Notes: a model not told the origin generated them from the letters alone. A stretch of 64,000 bases of DNA from Pseudomonadota bacterium (GCA_023388175.1 JAEWGT010000017.1:186001-250000), one strand, 5' to 3'; positions 24,710 to 33,625 are shown, counted from the stretch's first letter. Program-made: numbers and translations.

Positions 24710-26008
24710 ATGAATAAGTTCAGCGCCAAGAGCGCCCTGCTCGCTGCCGCCTTTGCAGGCAGCGCCTTCCTGCCCATGACGCCGGTTCTGGCGCAAGACG
24801 ACACCATCAAGGTCGGCATCCTGCACTCGCTGTCCGGCACCATGGCCATTTCCGAAACCACGCTCAAGGACACGATGCTGTTCCTGATCGACAAGCAGAA
24901 CGCTGCAGGCGGCGTGCTCGGCAAGCAACTCGAACCCGTCGTGGTCGATATTGCCTCCGACTGGCCGCTGGCCGCCGAACTGGCCCGCCAGCTGATCGAA
25001 GTCGATGATGTCGACGCCGTCTTCGGCTGCTGGACCTCGGTCTGCCGCAAGTCGGTGCTGCCGGTCTTCGAAGAACTCAATTCCCTGCTCTTCTACCCCG
25101 TCCAGTATGAGGGTGAAGAATCCCAGCGCAACGTGTTCTACACCGGCGCTTCGCCCAACCAGCAGGCCATTCCGGCCGTCGACTACCTGATGGAAGAAGA
25201 AGGCGTCGAGCGCTGGGTGCTGGCCGGCACCGACTATGTCTATCCCCAGACCACCAACAAGATCCTCGAGCAATACCTGCTCGACGCCGGTGTCGCGCCT
25301 GAAGACATCATGATCAACTACACGCCTTTCGGTCATTCCGACTGGCAGACCATTGTCTCGGACATCAAGACCTTTGGATCGGCCGGCAAGAAGACCGCCG
25401 TGGTTTCGACCATCAATGGCGACGCCAACGTGCCCTTCTATCGCGAACTGGGCAACCAGGGCGTGGCCGCTGAAGACATCCCGGTCGTCGCCTTCTCGGT
25501 GGGCGAAGAAGAACTCTCCGGCTTCGACACCACCCCGCTGGTGGGGCACCTCGCCGCATGGAACTACTTCATGAGCGTCGACACCCCGGAAAACGCCGCC
25601 TTCATCGAAGAATGGCAGGCCTTTATCGGCGACGAAAATCGCGTCACCAACGACCCGATGGAAGCCCACATGATCGGCTTCAACCTTTGGGTGAAGGCCG
25701 TAGAAGCTGCCGGCACCACCGATGCCGATGCCGTTATCGACAGCATCGTGGGCCTTGAAACCCCGAACCTGACCGGCGGCACCGCCACCATGCTCCCGAA
25801 CCACCACATCACCAAGCCGGTGCTGATCGGTGAAATCCAGGACGATGGTCAGTTCTTCGTGGTCTGGGAAACCGAAGACCTGGTGCCCGGCGATGCCTGG
25901 TCCGACTTCCTGCCGGAAAGCGCCATGCTCGAGGCCGATTGGACCGCCCCGATCAACTGCGGCAACTACAATACCGAAACCGAAACCTGCGGCGCCGCTG
26001 CGCAGTGA
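24710..26008 (+). CDS. urtA: Urea ABC transporter, substrate-binding protein UrtA
   Basis: 432 residues. Signal peptide of about 28 residues (ends PVLA-QDD). Peripla_BP_6 family with urea-specific UrtA features: VGILHSLSGTMAISE, FGCWTSVCRKSVLPVFE, LLFYPVQYEGEE and ASPNQQAIPAVDYL. It captures urea (or short amides) in the periplasm for UrtBCDE. RBS GAGGG lies just upstream. First gene of the urtABCDE group, divergent from the permease-kinase. A long inverted repeat separates it from urtB. Confidence 0.95.
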   Translation: MNKFSAKSALLAAAFAGSAFLPMTPVLAQDDTIKVGILHSLSGTMAISETTLKDTMLFLIDKQNAAGGVLGKQLEPVVVDIASDWPLAAELARQLIEVDDVDAVFGCWTSVCRKSVLPVFEELNSLLFYPVQYEGEESQRNVFYTGASPNQQAIPAVDYLMEEEGVERWVLAGTDYVYPQTTNKILEQYLLDAGVAPEDIMINYTPFGHSDWQTIVSDIKTFGSAGKKTAVVSTINGDANVPFYRELGNQGVAAEDIPVVAFSVGEEELSGFDTTPLVGHLAAWNYFMSVDTPENAAFIEEWQAFIGDENRVTNDPMEAHMIGFNLWVKAVEAAGTTDADAVIDSIVGLETPNLTGGTATMLPNHHITKPVLIGEIQDDGQFFVVWETEDLVPGDAWSDFLPESAMLEADWTAPINCGNYNTETETCGAAAQ

Positions 26009-26049
26009 GGATTACGTGGGGCACACAACCCGCCCCACGCTCGAAACGC

Positions 26050-26161
26050 CCCCTCCCCCTTGAGGGGAGGGCTGGGGTGGGGGTTCAGGCCCATCGCAAA
26101 ATCCGAATGTGCGGATCATGCAGAACCCCCACCCCTAACCCCTCCCCTCAAGGGGGAGGGG
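26050..26161. repeat. Palindromic GC-rich repeat between urtA and urtB
   Basis: 112 bp. Left arm 26050-26086 and right arm 26123-26161 are near-perfect inverted copies around a 36-bp centre, nearly identical in size and arms to the element at 21462-21574. As RNA it would form a very stable hairpin 42 bp past the urtA stop and 34 bp before the urtB ATG. It could reduce read-through or protect urtA mRNA, favouring excess binding protein. Confidence 0.85.
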
Positions 26162-26194
26162 AACTCTTCCGGAAACCACAAGGACGCCATAGCC

Positions 26195-27808
26195 ATGACC
26201 ACCCTCCGCGCTCTTCGCCTGGTGCTTATGGCCCTGCCGTTCCTGCTGATACCCATGCAAACCGCCAAGGCGCAGCAGGCCGATATCCCGGCCCTTGTCC
26301 AGGCCATGGGCGAAGCCAGCCTGCGCGAGCTGGGCCAGATCGTCACCGATCTCGCTGCCACCGGCGATTCCGCAGTGATTGCTCCGCTCCAAGCCCTGGC
26401 CGATGGCAGTCTCTATCTCGACAAAACCTCCGGCACGGTCGTCATCCAGCGCGGCTCGGCCAATATCGATCCTGTATCGGGCGAGACCGTCGAGCTCGGC
26501 GCCGATGCCGACACCGCCCGCATCCGCGTCAACAACAGCCTCCGCCGCGATATCGCTACCGCGCTCGCAGGCATGACGCTGATGAGCGACAATCCGGCAA
26601 CGCGCCTCCGCGCCGCCAACGGCTTTCTTGCCAGCCCCGACCCAGCCAATATTCCGCTGCTCGATGAGGCCATTGCCGAAGAAACCGACGCCAATGTGCT
26701 GCGCGCCATGCAGGCCGCCCGCGCCGTGACCATTCTCGGTGACGACGAATTCAGCATCGAGGACAGGCGCGCCGCCATTCCACTGATTGCCTCCAGCACC
26801 GGCCGTTCGGCCATCACCATTCTTACAGGCGCGCTCAACACCGTGCCCGAAGACCTGCGGCCCGCCATTCAGTCCGCGCTGGCCGGTCTCGAGCAGGAGC
26901 GCGCTGTATGGAATGCGCTGCAGAATGTCTGGTTCGGCATCTCGCTCGGATCGGTCCTGCTGCTCGCCGCCATCGGTCTGGCAATCACCTTCGGCGTGAT
27001 GGGCGTCATCAACATGGCCCATGGCGAAATGGTCATGCTGGGCGCCTATACGACCTTCATCGTGCAGTTGGTGATCCGCCAGAATTTCCCCGGCCTGCTC
27101 GACTATTCCCTGCTGATCGCCCTGCCCGCTGCCTTCTTCGTTACCGGCGCTATTGGCATCGGCATCGAGCGCGGCGTGATCCGCTGGCTCTATGGCCGAC
27201 CGCTTGAAACTCTGCTCGCCACCTGGGGCATCTCGCTGATCCTGCAGCAATCGGTGCGCTCGATCTTCGGGCCCACCAACCAGATGGTCATCGCCCCGAC
27301 CTGGATGAGCGGCTCTTTTGAATTCTACGGCCTTTCAATCACTTATGGCCGCTTCTGGATCGTGATTTTCGCCGCCATCGTCTTCGCCTTGCTCCTGCTG
27401 GTGCTCAACCGCACCGCGCTGGGCCTGCAGATGCGCGCGGTTACGCAGAACCGGCGCATGGCCTCCTCCATGGGCATCCGCACGCCCTTTGTCGACGCCA
27501 TGACCTTTGGCCTCGGCTCCGGCATTGCGGGGCTCGCAGGCGTCGCCCTCACCCAGATCGACAACATCTCGCCCAACCTGGGCCAGAACTACATCATCGA
27601 CAGCTTCATGGTCGTGGTCTTCGGCGGCGTCGGCAATCTCTGGGGCACGCTGGTCGGCGCACTGACCCTGGGCGTCGCAAACAAATTCCTCGAACCCTAT
27701 GCCGGCGCGGTCCTGGGCAAGATCCTGATCCTTGTCCTGATCATCCTCTTCATCCAGCGGCGTCCCAGAGGACTGTTCGCCCTCAAGGGCCGGGCGGTGG
27801 AGCAATGA
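26195..27808 (+). CDS. urtB: Urea ABC transporter permease UrtB
   Basis: 537 residues from the ATG at 26195 (MTTLRALRL). The upstream open frame to 26060 is read through the palindromic repeat (PPLTPPLKGEG) and is not counted. Signal-like N-terminus to about residue 28, a periplasmic alpha-helical region (about 30-235) usual in proteobacterial UrtB, then a branched-chain amino-acid type permease domain (about 245-535) with GVMGVINMAHGEMVMLGAY and FMVVVFGGVGNLWGTLVGA. It forms the inner-membrane channel with UrtC. Confidence 0.93.
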   Translation: MTTLRALRLVLMALPFLLIPMQTAKAQQADIPALVQAMGEASLRELGQIVTDLAATGDSAVIAPLQALADGSLYLDKTSGTVVIQRGSANIDPVSGETVELGADADTARIRVNNSLRRDIATALAGMTLMSDNPATRLRAANGFLASPDPANIPLLDEAIAEETDANVLRAMQAARAVTILGDDEFSIEDRRAAIPLIASSTGRSAITILTGALNTVPEDLRPAIQSALAGLEQERAVWNALQNVWFGISLGSVLLLAAIGLAITFGVMGVINMAHGEMVMLGAYTTFIVQLVIRQNFPGLLDYSLLIALPAAFFVTGAIGIGIERGVIRWLYGRPLETLLATWGISLILQQSVRSIFGPTNQMVIAPTWMSGSFEFYGLSITYGRFWIVIFAAIVFALLLLVLNRTALGLQMRAVTQNRRMASSMGIRTPFVDAMTFGLGSGIAGLAGVALTQIDNISPNLGQNYIIDSFMVVVFGGVGNLWGTLVGALTLGVANKFLEPYAGAVLGKILILVLIILFIQRRPRGLFALKGRAVEQ

Positions 27809-27840
27809 CAGCTTTGCGCAAAACCATCGGCTCTTTCGTC

Positions 27841-27873
27841 TCCCTCCCCTCAAGGGGGAGGGATGCACAGGAG
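27841..27873. repeat. Half copy of the GC-rich palindromic repeat between urtB and urtC
   Basis: A single palindromic core (TCCCTCCCCT/AAGGGGGAGGGA) followed by ATGCACAGGAG, matching the right end of the element in the hybrid kinase gene (ATGCGCAGGAG at 21574-21584). A CCACGCGAAGCGG motif follows at about 27894 and recurs next to the repeat at 58019-58066. Confidence 0.75.
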
Positions 27874-27917
27874 CCGCGAGGCTTCTGCCCTATCCACGCG
27901 AAGCGGAGTTTCACCCG

Positions 27918-29114
27918 ATGCTGACCCAAGCCCTGTTCCGCGCGCTCGACAAGAAGGCCATCTGGGTCATCGGCATCTTCCTCGCCGTCGCCATTCTCGT
28001 GCCGATGGCCAATCTTCTGATCCCTCCGGGCCAGTTCGGACATGTGCCGACCTATATGGTCTCGCTGATGGGCAAGTATCTCAGCTACGCCATCCTCGCG
28101 CTGGCACTCGATCTTGTCTGGGGCTATTGCGGCATTCTATCGCTCGGACACGGCGCATTTTTTGCGCTCGGTGGCTACGCAATGGGCATGTATCTCATGC
28201 GCCAGATCGGCAGCCGCGGCGTTTACGGCAATCCGGTCCTGCCCGATTTCATGGTCTTCCTCAATTGGCGCGAACTGCCGTGGTACTGGCAGGGTTTCGA
28301 CAATTTCTGGTTCGCCATGGCCATGGTGGTGTTCGTGCCGGGCCTGCTTGCCTTCATCTTCGGCTTCTTCGCCTTCAGAAGCCGCGTGACCGGCGTCTAT
28401 CTCTCGATCATGACGCAGGCCATGACCTTCGCCCTTCTGCTGGCCTTTTTCCGCAATGACATGGGCTTTGGCGGCAATAATGGCCTCACCGATTTCAAGG
28501 ACATTCTGGGCCAGCCGGTGCAGGCTCGGAATACCCGGCTCTGGCTGTTCGCGGCCACCGCCATCACGCTGGCCGTTTCGGTTTTCATCTGCTCGATGAT
28601 CGTCAATTCCAAGCTGGGCAAGGTCATGGTCGCGGTGCGCGACGCCGAAAGCCGCACCCGCTTCATCGGCTATCGCGTCGAATATGTGAAACTTTTCGCC
28701 TTCACCGTGTCCGCCATCATGGCAGGCATTGCCGGAGCGCTCTATGTGCCCCAGGTCGGCATCATCAATCCGGGCGAATTCGAGCCGGGCAATTCCATCG
28801 AAGTGGTCATCTGGACTGCTGTGGGCGGACGCGGGACGCTGATCGGGCCGATCATTGGCGCCATTCTGGTCAATCTGGGCAAGTCCTGGTTCACCACCAC
28901 CCTGCCCGAGTTCTGGCTCTTCGCACTCGGCGCGCTATTCGTCTTCTCCACCCTGTTCCTGCCCAAGGGCATTGTGGGCCTGTGGAACCAGCTATTCGCA
29001 CGTCGCCGGGTAAAGCCGGAGGCGCCGCCGTCTACGCCTGAGCAATCGGACGACATGGCCAAGGGCGAAGATCCTGCCACCTTTGAAAATGCCCAGCCCA
29101 AGCCTGCGGAGTAG
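27918..29114 (+). CDS. urtC: Urea ABC transporter permease UrtC
   Basis: 398 residues, LivM-type permease with about ten membrane segments. Motifs LVWGYCGILSLGHGAFFALG, NNGLTDFKDILG, RVEYVKLFAFTVSAIMAGIA and PGNSIEVVIWTAVGGRGTLIG. Hydrophilic C-terminal tail (about 365-398). Partner of UrtB. Separated from urtB by a repeat-bearing 109-bp gap and from urtD by only 4 bp. Confidence 0.94.
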   Translation: MLTQALFRALDKKAIWVIGIFLAVAILVPMANLLIPPGQFGHVPTYMVSLMGKYLSYAILALALDLVWGYCGILSLGHGAFFALGGYAMGMYLMRQIGSRGVYGNPVLPDFMVFLNWRELPWYWQGFDNFWFAMAMVVFVPGLLAFIFGFFAFRSRVTGVYLSIMTQAMTFALLLAFFRNDMGFGGNNGLTDFKDILGQPVQARNTRLWLFAATAITLAVSVFICSMIVNSKLGKVMVAVRDAESRTRFIGYRVEYVKLFAFTVSAIMAGIAGALYVPQVGIINPGEFEPGNSIEVVIWTAVGGRGTLIGPIIGAILVNLGKSWFTTTLPEFWLFALGALFVFSTLFLPKGIVGLWNQLFARRRVKPEAPPSTPEQSDDMAKGEDPATFENAQPKPAE

Positions 29115-29118
29115 AGCG

Positions 29119-29868
29119 ATGAAAACCTCAATGGATACCATGCTCTATCTCGATGGCGTCTCGGTTGCCTTCGACGGTTTCAAGGCGATCAACAACCTGT
29201 CCATCATTGTCCGCCCCGCCGAAATGCTGGCCATCATCGGACCCAATGGCGCGGGCAAGACCACGATGATGGACATCATTACCGGCAAGACGCGGCCCGA
29301 TGCAGGCGAAGTGCTGTTCGACGGGCGCACCGACCTCACCAAGATGGACGAAGCCGCCATCGCCAATCTCGGCATTGGCCGAAAATTCCAGAAACCCACC
29401 GTGTTCGAAAGTCATACGGTCTGGGACAATCTCGAAATGGCGCTGAAAAAGCCGCGCGGCATTTTCTCGGCCCTTTTCTATACGGCCAGCGACGCCGACA
29501 TCGCCCGCATTACCGAGATCCTGGAAACGGTCCGCCTGTTTCACCGCAAGGATGAACTGGCCGCCAATCTCAGCCATGGCCAGAAGCAATGGCTCGAAAT
29601 TGGCATGCTGCTTGCTCAGGATCCCAAGCTGCTGCTTGTGGATGAACCAGTAGCTGGCATGACCGATAGTGAAACCGAGGAAACCGCGAAATTGCTGCGT
29701 GACATTTCCCAGACCCGATCCGTCGTCGTGGTGGAGCACGACATGAGCTTCGTGCGCGAACTGGGCTCGCGCGTGGTGTGTCTCGCCGAAGGCGCCGTGC
29801 TCGCCGAAGGCTCGCTCGATCAGGTCAGCGCGAATCCGGTGGTCATAGAAAGGTATCTGGGACGATGA
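29119..29868 (+). CDS. urtD: Urea ABC transporter ATP-binding protein UrtD
   Basis: 249 residues from the ATG at 29119 (MKTSMDTMLYLDGV), 4 bp after the urtC stop. LivG-type ATPase: Walker A GPNGAGKTT, LSHGQKQWLEIGMLL as signature (SHGQ rather than SGGQ, usual in UrtD), Walker B LLLVDEPVAGM, H-loop VVEHDMSF. It works as a pair with UrtE. Its stop overlaps the urtE start (ATGA). Confidence 0.94.
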   Translation: MKTSMDTMLYLDGVSVAFDGFKAINNLSIIVRPAEMLAIIGPNGAGKTTMMDIITGKTRPDAGEVLFDGRTDLTKMDEAAIANLGIGRKFQKPTVFESHTVWDNLEMALKKPRGIFSALFYTASDADIARITEILETVRLFHRKDELAANLSHGQKQWLEIGMLLAQDPKLLLVDEPVAGMTDSETEETAKLLRDISQTRSVVVVEHDMSFVRELGSRVVCLAEGAVLAEGSLDQVSANPVVIERYLGR

Positions 29869-30569
29869 ATTCTGCCCTCACCATAGACGCCATCGACCTC
29901 CATTACGGCGCAGCGCAGGCGCTCAAGGGTATTTCCATCACCTGCGCGCCAGGGCGGATTACCGCCGTGCTGGGCCGCAACGGGGTCGGAAAATCCTCAA
30001 CGCTCCGCGCTGTCACTGGCATCAATCACGTTTCATCCGGTGCGATCACCTTTGGTGGAGATGTGCTGAAAAAGGCTCCACCCTATAAGCGCGCCCGCAT
30101 GGGCATCGGCTATGTGCCGCAGGGCCGCGAAATTTTTCCGCTACTGACAGTCAAGGAAAACCTAGAAACCGGCTATGCCGGCCTCCCGCGCAGCGAACGC
30201 AACGTGCCCGATTATATCTTTGAACTATTTCCGGTGCTCAAATCCATGCTCGGACGACGTGGCGGCGATCTCTCCGGTGGCCAGCAGCAGCAATTGGCCA
30301 TCGGCCGGGCGCTGGTCACCCGTCCAAAGCTGCTGGTGTTGGATGAACCGACGGAAGGCATTCAACCATCGATCATCAAGGACATCGGCCGCGCGCTCCA
30401 ATTCCTGCGCGACGAGAAGGGCATGACGATCCTGCTGGTCGAACAGTTTCTCGACTTTTGCCGCGAAGTCGCCGACGATATTTACGTAATGGACCGCGGC
30501 GAAATCATGCATTCCGGGCCAGCGAGCGATCTCGACCTGCCCGATGTGCGCCGACACCTGATGGTATAA
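29865..30569 (+). CDS. urtE: Urea ABC transporter ATP-binding protein UrtE
   Basis: 234 residues, LivF-type ATPase: Walker A GRNGVGKSS, IGYVPQGREIFPLLTV, signature LSGGQQQQLAIGRAL, Walker B LLVLDEPTEGIQPSI, LLVEQFLDF. The ATG overlaps the urtD stop. Last urt gene; a hairpin follows within 10 bp. Confidence 0.94.
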   Translation: MNSALTIDAIDLHYGAAQALKGISITCAPGRITAVLGRNGVGKSSTLRAVTGINHVSSGAITFGGDVLKKAPPYKRARMGIGYVPQGREIFPLLTVKENLETGYAGLPRSERNVPDYIFELFPVLKSMLGRRGGDLSGGQQQQLAIGRALVTRPKLLVLDEPTEGIQPSIIKDIGRALQFLRDEKGMTILLVEQFLDFCREVADDIYVMDRGEIMHSGPASDLDLPDVRRHLMV

Positions 30570-30572
30570 ACC

Positions 30573-30597
30573 AAAACGCCCGGCAAAAGCCGGGCGT
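30573..30597. terminator. Bidirectional terminator between urtE and a convergent small gene
   Basis: 9-bp stem ACGCCCGGC/GCCGGGCGT with an AAAA loop (30576-30597), starting 6 bp after the urtE stop. On the minus strand it is followed by TTTTGG, so it better terminates the convergent gene ending at 30622; it probably also ends urtABCDE. Confidence 0.65.
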
Positions 30598-30621
30598 CTG
30601 GATAGTTGAACTGTGGACAGC

Positions 30622-30948
30622 TTAGCCTTCGACGAGACCAGCCGCGACACAGTCTTCCAGGGTGATCGTATCGAGATCAACCATGGTCGAGGAGTTACGG
30701 GCAGCAGTATCTGCTTCCTCAGAGCTCTGCTCGTTTTCGTCGTTGTCGCCTTCGACAGGATCGTCGGTCGCAGTGCTGCCGCTGCTGTTCTGGTCAGCAA
30801 GTGCCAGGGCATCGCAGTGCTGCTGCACATAAGGCAGGTCGGTGTCGGAGACATCGTTGCTGCCAACCATGGTCTGGGCATAGGCTGCGCCAGAGAAGGC
30901 AATACCGGACATAAGGGCGACGATGCTCAGGGCAGATTTGATGGTCAT
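30622..30948 (-). CDS. Small secreted acidic protein, unknown
   Basis: 108 residues. Signal peptide 1-24 ends AYA-QTM. The mature protein is very acidic (EGDNDENEQSSEEADT) with two Cys, at about 46 (QQHCDAL) and 100 (LEDCVAAGLVEG), which could form a disulfide. It faces the urt genes and is divergent from ureD. No family recognised. Confidence 0.65.
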   Translation of the reverse strand: MTIKSALSIVALMSGIAFSGAAYAQTMVGSNDVSDTDLPYVQQHCDALALADQNSSGSTATDDPVEGDNDENEQSSEEADTAARNSSTMVDLDTITLEDCVAAGLVEG

Positions 30949-31025
30949 TTTAATAACCTCTTGAAAATTCTCGATGAAAGAGCGCTTGCTCGCTCAGATA
31001 ACGAACACATGGCCAGATCGTTGCA

Positions 31026-31868
31026 ATGAAATTTGCCCAAGTTGAAAACGTGACTGGACAAGCTTTACAGCGCGCTCGCGGCATTGGTCGGATTGCAACC
31101 AAGCAACGCGAAGGCAAGACCTGTCTCGAAAGCTTGTTTCAGGAAGGCTGCGGCAAGGTGCGACTGCCCAATACCCATACCAGCGCCCTTGAAGCGGTTT
31201 TCATCAATACAGCCGGCGGAATAACAGGCGGCGATCACCTGCAATGGGGCGCCGACATCGCCGATAACGGCCATCTGGTCATCACTACGCAGGCGTGCGA
31301 GCGGCTTTATCGCTCGACCGGCGACACGGCCCGCGTCCAGACCAGCCTCAAGGTCGGGGCCGGGGCACATCTTGACTGGCTCCCCCAGGAAACAATCCTG
31401 TTTGAAGCCAGCAAGCTCGACCGTCGCCTGGATGTCGAACTCGGCGAAGGCGCGACCCTGACGGCAATCGAAGCGGTGCTGCTGGGACGCGACGCCATGG
31501 GCGAGGACGCCCGCACCGCCCTGCTGCGGGATAATTGGCGTATCAGCCGGAACGGAAAGCTGGTTCATGCCGAAGCCACGACACTGTCCGCCCAATCCCC
31601 CGAACGCGATGGTCTCTCACTGCTCGCCGGCAACCGCGCCTTCGCCACCATCCTGCATATTGCCGCCGACGCTGAAGGGGCCGAAGCTCTCGCCAGCCGC
31701 ATTCGTGCCGGGCTTCCGGAAGGTCAAGCCATCGCAGCCAGTGTGAATGGTGAACGTCTCGTCATACGTGCCATGGCCGAAAGCGGGCTTGCGCTGCGGC
31801 GCATGATCGTTCCAACCTTGATCACCCTCACCGGCGCGGGCAGCCTGCCGCGTCTTTGGCATCTCTAG
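31026..31868 (+). CDS. ureD: Urease accessory protein UreD
   Basis: 280 residues, usual length. Motifs INTAGGITGGDHL, ITTQACERLYRS, LDWLPQETILFEASKLDRR and ERDGLSLLAGNR. UreD (UreH) scaffolds the UreD-UreF-UreG complex on apo-urease and channels nickel to the active site. First gene of the urease group, 14 bp upstream of ureA. Confidence 0.93.
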   Translation: MKFAQVENVTGQALQRARGIGRIATKQREGKTCLESLFQEGCGKVRLPNTHTSALEAVFINTAGGITGGDHLQWGADIADNGHLVITTQACERLYRSTGDTARVQTSLKVGAGAHLDWLPQETILFEASKLDRRLDVELGEGATLTAIEAVLLGRDAMGEDARTALLRDNWRISRNGKLVHAEATTLSAQSPERDGLSLLAGNRAFATILHIAADAEGAEALASRIRAGLPEGQAIAASVNGERLVIRAMAESGLALRRMIVPTLITLTGAGSLPRLWHL

Positions 31869-31882
31869 GATTTTTGCAGACG

Positions 31883-32185
31883 ATGAACCTGACCCCGCGC
31901 GAAAAAGACAAACTGCTCATTGCCATGGCTGCTAATGTCGCCCGCCGTCGCCTCGAACGCGGCGTCAAGCTCAACCATCCAGAAGCCATCGCGCTGATCA
32001 CCGACTTTGTCGTGGAAGGCGCCCGCGACGGCCGCCCGGTGGCCGAGCTGATGGAAGCAGGAGCCCATGTCATCAACCGAAGTCAGGTCATGGAAGGCAT
32101 TGCTGAAATGATCCACGACGTCCAGGTCGAAGCTACCTTCCCAGACGGGACCAAGCTCGTCACCGTCCACCAACCCATTCGATAA
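31883..32185 (+). CDS. ureA: Urease gamma subunit UreA
   Basis: 100 residues, exact family length. MNLTPREKDKLLIAMAANVA at the start, LNHPEAIALITDFVVEGARD in the middle, VTVHQPI at the end. Structural subunit of the (UreABC)3 urease; no metal ligands. Followed by ureJ rather than directly by ureB. Confidence 0.96.
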   Translation: MNLTPREKDKLLIAMAANVARRRLERGVKLNHPEAIALITDFVVEGARDGRPVAELMEAGAHVINRSQVMEGIAEMIHDVQVEATFPDGTKLVTVHQPIR

Positions 32186-32197
32186 GAAGGAAAACCC

Positions 32198-32773
32198 ATG
32201 CTCAAGCGCGCATCGCTGGTTCTGGCAATTTCAATCGCAGCGACCCTGCCGGCCTTCGCCCATCTCGATCCGGGCGAGCATGGTTCGTTTGCCGCCGGGT
32301 TCAGCCACCCGCTCTTCGGCCTCGATCATATCCTGGCCATGATCGCGGTCGGCCTCTGGGCCGCTACGCAGGGCGGCAAGGCGATCTGGATGGTGCCGGT
32401 AGCCTTTGTCGGCACCATGGCGCTCGGCTTTGCCGCCGCGATCGGCGGAATGCCCCTGCCCTTCGTCGAGCCGGTCATTCTGGCCTCTGTCATCTTCATC
32501 GGTATCGCCGTGGCGCTGGCCATGCCCATTCCCACCCCGGCGGTCGCCGCCTTGGTCGGCTTCTTCGCCTTCTTCCACGGCCATGCCCATGGCGGCGAAC
32601 TGGGTGAAGCGGGAGCCTGGGAATTTGCTATCGGTTTCATTCTCGCCACCGCATTCCTGCACGCCATCGGCATTGGCGCCGGCCTGCTGCTCGGCCGCTT
32701 CGGCGGCAGGCTTCTGCCGCGTCTCGCCGGAGCCGCCACCGCCTTGGGCGGTGTGTGGCTGGCCTTTTCGTAA
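32198..32773 (+). CDS. ureJ: HupE/UreJ family membrane protein, probable nickel importer
   Basis: 191 residues. Signal peptide ends AFA-HLD, the usual cleavage site before the conserved HLDPGEHGSFAAGFSHP motif; the mature start carries His/Asp metal ligands. FGLDHILAMIAVGLWA and FFAFFHGHAHGGE are family motifs. About six membrane segments. HupE/UreJ proteins take up nickel for hydrogenase or urease, which fits its place between ureA and ureB. Confidence 0.9.
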   Translation: MLKRASLVLAISIAATLPAFAHLDPGEHGSFAAGFSHPLFGLDHILAMIAVGLWAATQGGKAIWMVPVAFVGTMALGFAAAIGGMPLPFVEPVILASVIFIGIAVALAMPIPTPAVAALVGFFAFFHGHAHGGELGEAGAWEFAIGFILATAFLHAIGIGAGLLLGRFGGRLLPRLAGAATALGGVWLAFS

Positions 32774-32785
32774 GTGGAGAGAACC

Positions 32786-33091
32786 ATGATCCCCGGCCAG
32801 GTCTTCCCCGCAGAAGGCGACATTGAACTCAACGTCGGTGCGCCCCTCACCGTTCTCGAAGTCGCCAATACAGGCGACCGCCCCATTCAGGTTGGCTCGC
32901 ATTACCACTTCTACGAGACCAATGCCGGCCTCAGCTTCGACCGGGAACAGGCACGCGGCATGCGATTGGACATCGCGGCCGGCACCGCCGTGCGCTTCGA
33001 ACCCGGCCAGACGCGCGAGGTCAGGCTCATCCCCATTGCCGGAGACCGTAAGGTCTTCGGCTTCCGCCAGATGATCATGGGCGATCTGTAA
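32786..33091 (+). CDS. ureB: Urease beta subunit UreB
   Basis: 101 residues from the ATG at 32786, preceded by GGAGAGA; a GTG four codons upstream is less likely. MIPGQVFPAEGDIELN, RPIQVGSHYHFYETN, DIAAGTAVRFEPGQTREVRL and MIMGDL match UreB. Structural urease subunit. It is separated from ureC by about 2 kb that holds a small gene and two opposite-strand genes. Confidence 0.96.
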   Translation: MIPGQVFPAEGDIELNVGAPLTVLEVANTGDRPIQVGSHYHFYETNAGLSFDREQARGMRLDIAAGTAVRFEPGQTREVRLIPIAGDRKVFGFRQMIMGDL

Positions 33092-33185
33092 GCGTCAGGC
33101 GTTACATTGGCGAAACCGGCTAAGCGACGATGGCGCGGCGGGGCAAAACCTGATTTAAGGACGCCAGCTAACGATACATGGCCGG

Positions 33186-33596
33186 ATGAAGATGACAGAA
33201 GACGCCCACACGCCGACCCCGCAGGATCAGTTCCGGCAGCACCTGGCCAATGTTCTCGGCGATTTGCAGCGGACTGTGGCTGAGGACGGGGAAAGTGTGG
33301 CTCTGATCGGCAGCCTCGCCACTGAACTGTCGACGAAACTCGACAGGGCCAGCTGGAGCGACGCCAAGGACGCCATGTCGGCGGCCAATTACGACGAATT
33401 GCTGAAATCCTTTCAGGCGCGGGGCAATGCGCTGTATCAGGAAGGTAACACCAAACAGGCCTATGCCATCCAGGCGCTGGCCACGTCACTGGTCGCCAGC
33501 ACCATGCGGGCCGACCGAACAATTGCGGAAGGCGAAGGTCTTCTGGACGCGCTGATCGACCGCGCCGTCGTGCTTTTCAGGCGGCACATAAGCTAA
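33186..33596 (+). CDS. Hypothetical protein downstream of ureB
   Basis: 136 residues, no signal peptide or membrane segment. It appears all-helical: residues 14-55 and 70-130 are amphipathic, including FQARGNALYQEGNTKQAYAI, which looks like one TPR-like helix pair. It lies 94 bp after ureB on the same strand and is followed by a hairpin. A second in-frame ATG lies two codons in. No family recognised; possibly a cytoplasmic helper or an unrelated passenger. Confidence 0.6.
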   Translation: MKMTEDAHTPTPQDQFRQHLANVLGDLQRTVAEDGESVALIGSLATELSTKLDRASWSDAKDAMSAANYDELLKSFQARGNALYQEGNTKQAYAIQALATSLVASTMRADRTIAEGEGLLDALIDRAVVLFRRHIS

Positions 33597-33597
33597 A

Positions 33598-33625
33598 GCG
33601 CCGGACACAATGTCCGGCGCCTTTG
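33598..33625 (+). terminator. Hairpin ending the ureD-A-J-B segment
   Basis: 10-bp stem GCGCCGGACA/TGTCCGGCGC with a CAA loop, starting 2 bp after the stop at 33596, followed by CTTTGG. Probably terminates the first urease transcript and, on the other strand, the convergent gene ending at 33645. Confidence 0.65.

Noticed and set aside
26060..26194. N-terminal extension of urtB
   Set aside because: It is translated palindromic repeat (PPLTPPLKGEG); UrtB homology and signal sequence begin at the ATG at 26195.
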